From: JBDZUZ01 sp040255445
GTDB lineage: Bacteria > Planctomycetota > Phycisphaerae > Phycisphaerales > UBA1924
Assembly: GCA_040255445.1 (NCBI GenBank)
Contig: JBDZUZ010000186.1
Location: 1 to 6,470, forward strand
DNA: 6,470 nucleotides
Direction of reading: 5' to 3'
This document shows, one piece after another, positions 4,889 through 6,470 of the stretch. The translations under genes and the position numbers were made by a program. Below the pieces are notes generated by a model, which was not told where the DNA came from, did not search any database, and was given only the letters and a program-made list of their open reading frames with translations. How positions within the stretch are numbered: the first letter of the stretch is position 1; every line of letters begins with the position of its first letter.

Positions 4889-4924
4889 CAACATGTACGC
4901 TGTACCTTCTAAGCTTTCCGCTTT
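4889..4924 (-). repeat. Heptad repeat arm F
   Basis: Read on the - strand, four units (4924-4918, 4917-4911, 4910-4904, 4903-4897) are followed by ACATGTTG (4896-4889). This copy mixes classes: CGG, CTT, a degenerate AGAAGGT, then CGT. Its outer end lies three bases before the Shine-Dalgarno of the DASS gene. Confidence 0.88.
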
Positions 4925-4936
4925 TTCGAGGACTCC

Positions 4937-6463
4937 ATGCTTCCGACCGACGACCGCCCGGGCTGGATGCGGCTGATCAATGTCGCCGTTGGCATCGTGC
5001 TGGCGGTGATCGTTGCGGCGATCCTGCCGGCGGCGCAGGTTGATGGTGCGGGGGCGGTGGTGTCCGGGTTTACCGATGCGGGGCGGGTGGTCGCGGCGGT
5101 CGGGGTGTTGATGGCGTACTGGTGGGTGACGGAGGCGGTGCCGCTGGAGGCGACCGCGCTCTTACCGATCGTGGTGTTCCCGCTGGCGGGGGTGATGTCG
5201 ATCGGCGGGGCGACGGCGCCCTACGCGAATTCGACGATTTTTCTCTTCCTGGGCGGGATGCTGCTGGGGCGGGCGATGGAGCGGTGGGGGCTGCACCGGC
5301 GGATCGCGCTGTCGGTGCTCGGTGTGGTGGGCGCGCGGCCGGCGATGATCGTGCTGGGGATGCTGATCGGGACGGCGTTCGTGAGCATGTGGGTGTCGAA
5401 CACGGCATCGGCGGTGATGATGCTGCCGATCGGTGTGAGCGTTGTCGGGCTGGTGAATGAGAAGCTGGGTGAGGGGAAGGCCGCGCAGCAGCTCGGATTG
5501 GCGGTGGTGCTGGCGATCGCGTACGGCGCTTCGGTGGGGGGCGTGGCGACGATCGTGGGGACGCCGCCGAACGCGACGCTGCAGGCGACGGCGAAGCGGC
5601 TGCTGGATGTCGAGGTGAGTTTCTTCGAGTGGTTCCGGTTCGGGTTGCCGCTGGTGGTGGTCGGTCTCGCGGTGGTGTGGGTGGTGTTGACGAAGCTGGT
5701 GTACCGCGTTGGCTCACAAGAGATCCCCGGCGTGCGCGAGTTGATCGCGACGGAGAAGCGCGGGCTGGGGCGGCTCTCGGGAGGAGAGCGGGCGGTATTG
5801 GTGGTGTTCGCGCTGGCGGTGTTCGGGTGGATCGTGCCGCCGCTGGCGGATGTGGTGCTGCAGGCGCGGGGGCTCGATTGGGGGTTGTCGCGGCTCAGCG
5901 ATGCCGGCGTGGCGATGATCGCGGCGGTGCTGCTGTTCGTGCTGCCGGCGGGGTTTCGAGGCGAGACCCCGGCGCGGCCGGTCCTGGTGTGGAGCGAGGC
6001 GGCGCAGGTGCCGTGGGGGATTCTGCTGCTGTTTGGCGGCGGGTTGAGTCTGGCCGCGGCGTTCAAGGAGCACGGTGTCGATCAGGCGATCGCGGCGATG
6101 GGTGATGCCCTGGGCGGGCTGCCGCTGATCGTGATCGTGTTGAGCGTGGCGCTCGCGGCGACGTTCATGAGTGAGCTGATGAGCAACACAGCGCTCGCGG
6201 CGGTGGGGCTGCCGATCGCCGCGGCGATGGGGCCGCGGTTCGGGCTGGATCCGATGGTCTTGATGGTGGCGGCGACGCTGGGGGCGAGCCTGGCGTTCAT
6301 GCTGCCGGCGGGGACGCCGCCGAACGCGCTGGTGTTCGGGAGCGGGCTGGTGCGGATCCGGCAGATGGCGTGGGCGGGGGTGTGGTTGAATCTTGCGTTT
6401 GCGGTGGTGATTGCGCTGGCGGTGGTGGGGGCGAGGGCGGTGGGGTGGTTGCCGGGGGTGTAA
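4937..6463 (+). CDS. DASS (SLC13)-family sodium:dicarboxylate/anion symporter
   Basis: The 508-residue polytopic membrane protein carries the duplicated signature of divalent anion:Na+ symporters. The two Ser-Asn-Thr sodium-site motifs are at 154-156 (SNTASAVMMLPIG) and 416-418 (SNTALAAVGLPIA). Each repeat half also has a GTPPNA loop (208-213 and 459-464). The N-terminal WWVTEAVPLEATALLP (62-77) is also characteristic. These elements form the substrate and Na+ sites in family members such as VcINDY. The protein likely imports dicarboxylates such as succinate or malate across the inner membrane using the sodium gradient; sulfate or another anion cannot be excluded. No TrkA_C domain is present, and the length is normal for the family. 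ATG 4937 has GAGGA four bases upstream. The stop TAA (6461-6463) runs straight into another heptad-repeat arm at the window edge. Confidence 0.95.
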   Translation: MLPTDDRPGWMRLINVAVGIVLAVIVAAILPAAQVDGAGAVVSGFTDAGRVVAAVGVLMAYWWVTEAVPLEATALLPIVVFPLAGVMSIGGATAPYANSTIFLFLGGMLLGRAMERWGLHRRIALSVLGVVGARPAMIVLGMLIGTAFVSMWVSNTASAVMMLPIGVSVVGLVNEKLGEGKAAQQLGLAVVLAIAYGASVGGVATIVGTPPNATLQATAKRLLDVEVSFFEWFRFGLPLVVVGLAVVWVVLTKLVYRVGSQEIPGVRELIATEKRGLGRLSGGERAVLVVFALAVFGWIVPPLADVVLQARGLDWGLSRLSDAGVAMIAAVLLFVLPAGFRGETPARPVLVWSEAAQVPWGILLLFGGGLSLAAAFKEHGVDQAIAAMGDALGGLPLIVIVLSVALAATFMSELMSNTALAAVGLPIAAAMGPRFGLDPMVLMVAATLGASLAFMLPAGTPPNALVFGSGLVRIRQMAWAGVWLNLAFAVVIALAVVGARAVGWLPGV

Positions 6464-6470
6464 AGCTTAC
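6462..6470 (+). repeat. Start of heptad repeat arm G, cut by the window edge
   Basis: The last nine bases read AAAGCTTAC: one CTT-class unit (AAAGCTT) and the first two bases of a second. It overlaps the DASS TAA stop exactly as arm C overlaps the FmdB-like stop. Only nine bases are visible, so the call rests on position and the match to the first unit. Confidence 0.55.

Larger units (their letters stand above)
4805..4926 (+). terminator. Imperfect inverted repeat E/F between two co-directional genes
   Basis: Arms E and F can form a stem of about 36 bp with mismatches around a 48-bp centre (4841-4888) that has its own small GCGCGG/CCGCGC hairpin. On the + strand the structure ends in five Ts (4922-4926), directly before GAGGA and the ATG of the DASS gene. 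It may terminate DUF486 transcription or act as a 5' leader structure for DASS. The pairing is seen; the role is inferred. Confidence 0.35.

Overview
The window is very GC-rich. Its gene content suggests a Gram-negative-type bacterium, most likely from the Planctomycetota (Phycisphaerae-like). This placement is an inference from overall impression: a lipid A-type acyltransferase, a cysteine-free FmdB-like protein, a planctomycete-looking hypothetical, and a membrane coiled-coil protein with a BRCT-like tail. No rRNA, tRNA, transposase, CRISPR array or phage gene was seen.

Layout from left to right. The window opens with the last 56 codons of a membrane protein on the + strand (2-172). Converging on it is a four-gene block on the - strand, transcribed from about 2600 down to 292: an LpxL/HtrB-family acyltransferase (1493-2563), a stand-alone CheY-like response regulator (955-1395), a conserved-looking hypothetical (634-954) whose GTG start directly follows the regulator's TAA, and a cysteine-free FmdB-like protein (292-591). 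A strong intrinsic terminator (2625-2663) separates this block from the upstream - strand gene at 2688-4055, which has one TM helix, a long coiled coil, a FlgT_C-like beta domain and a BRCT-like domain. A 398-bp divergent intergenic region (4056-4453) follows. Then come two + strand membrane transport-type genes, a DUF486/DMT-family protein (4454-4813) and a DASS/SLC13 sodium:anion symporter (4937-6463).

The most unusual content lies between the genes. Seven copies, one cut by the window edge, of an unfamiliar repeat occupy the gaps. Each complete copy is four 7-bp units of consensus A-V-A-R-N-K-B followed by a fifth degenerate unit beginning ACAT, usually ACATGTTG. Two pairs of copies face each other to form long imperfect stem-loops (150-258 and 4805-4924). 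One copy is stacked head to tail on another (261-293 onto 225-258), and one is solitary between G-rich tracts (4275-4311). In four of the eight genes the stop codon is a TAA that overlaps the repeat as TAAAGC, so the repeat either supplies the end of the gene or abuts exactly on it. These elements could be mobile or selfish palindromes, bidirectional terminators, or both. I do not recognise the family.

A second notable signal is upstream of the DUF486 gene. A 13-bp sequence is directly repeated at a 15-bp period. It can pair with the start-codon region in two mutually exclusive ways, one hiding the ATG and one leaving it in a loop, which looks like a possible translational switch.
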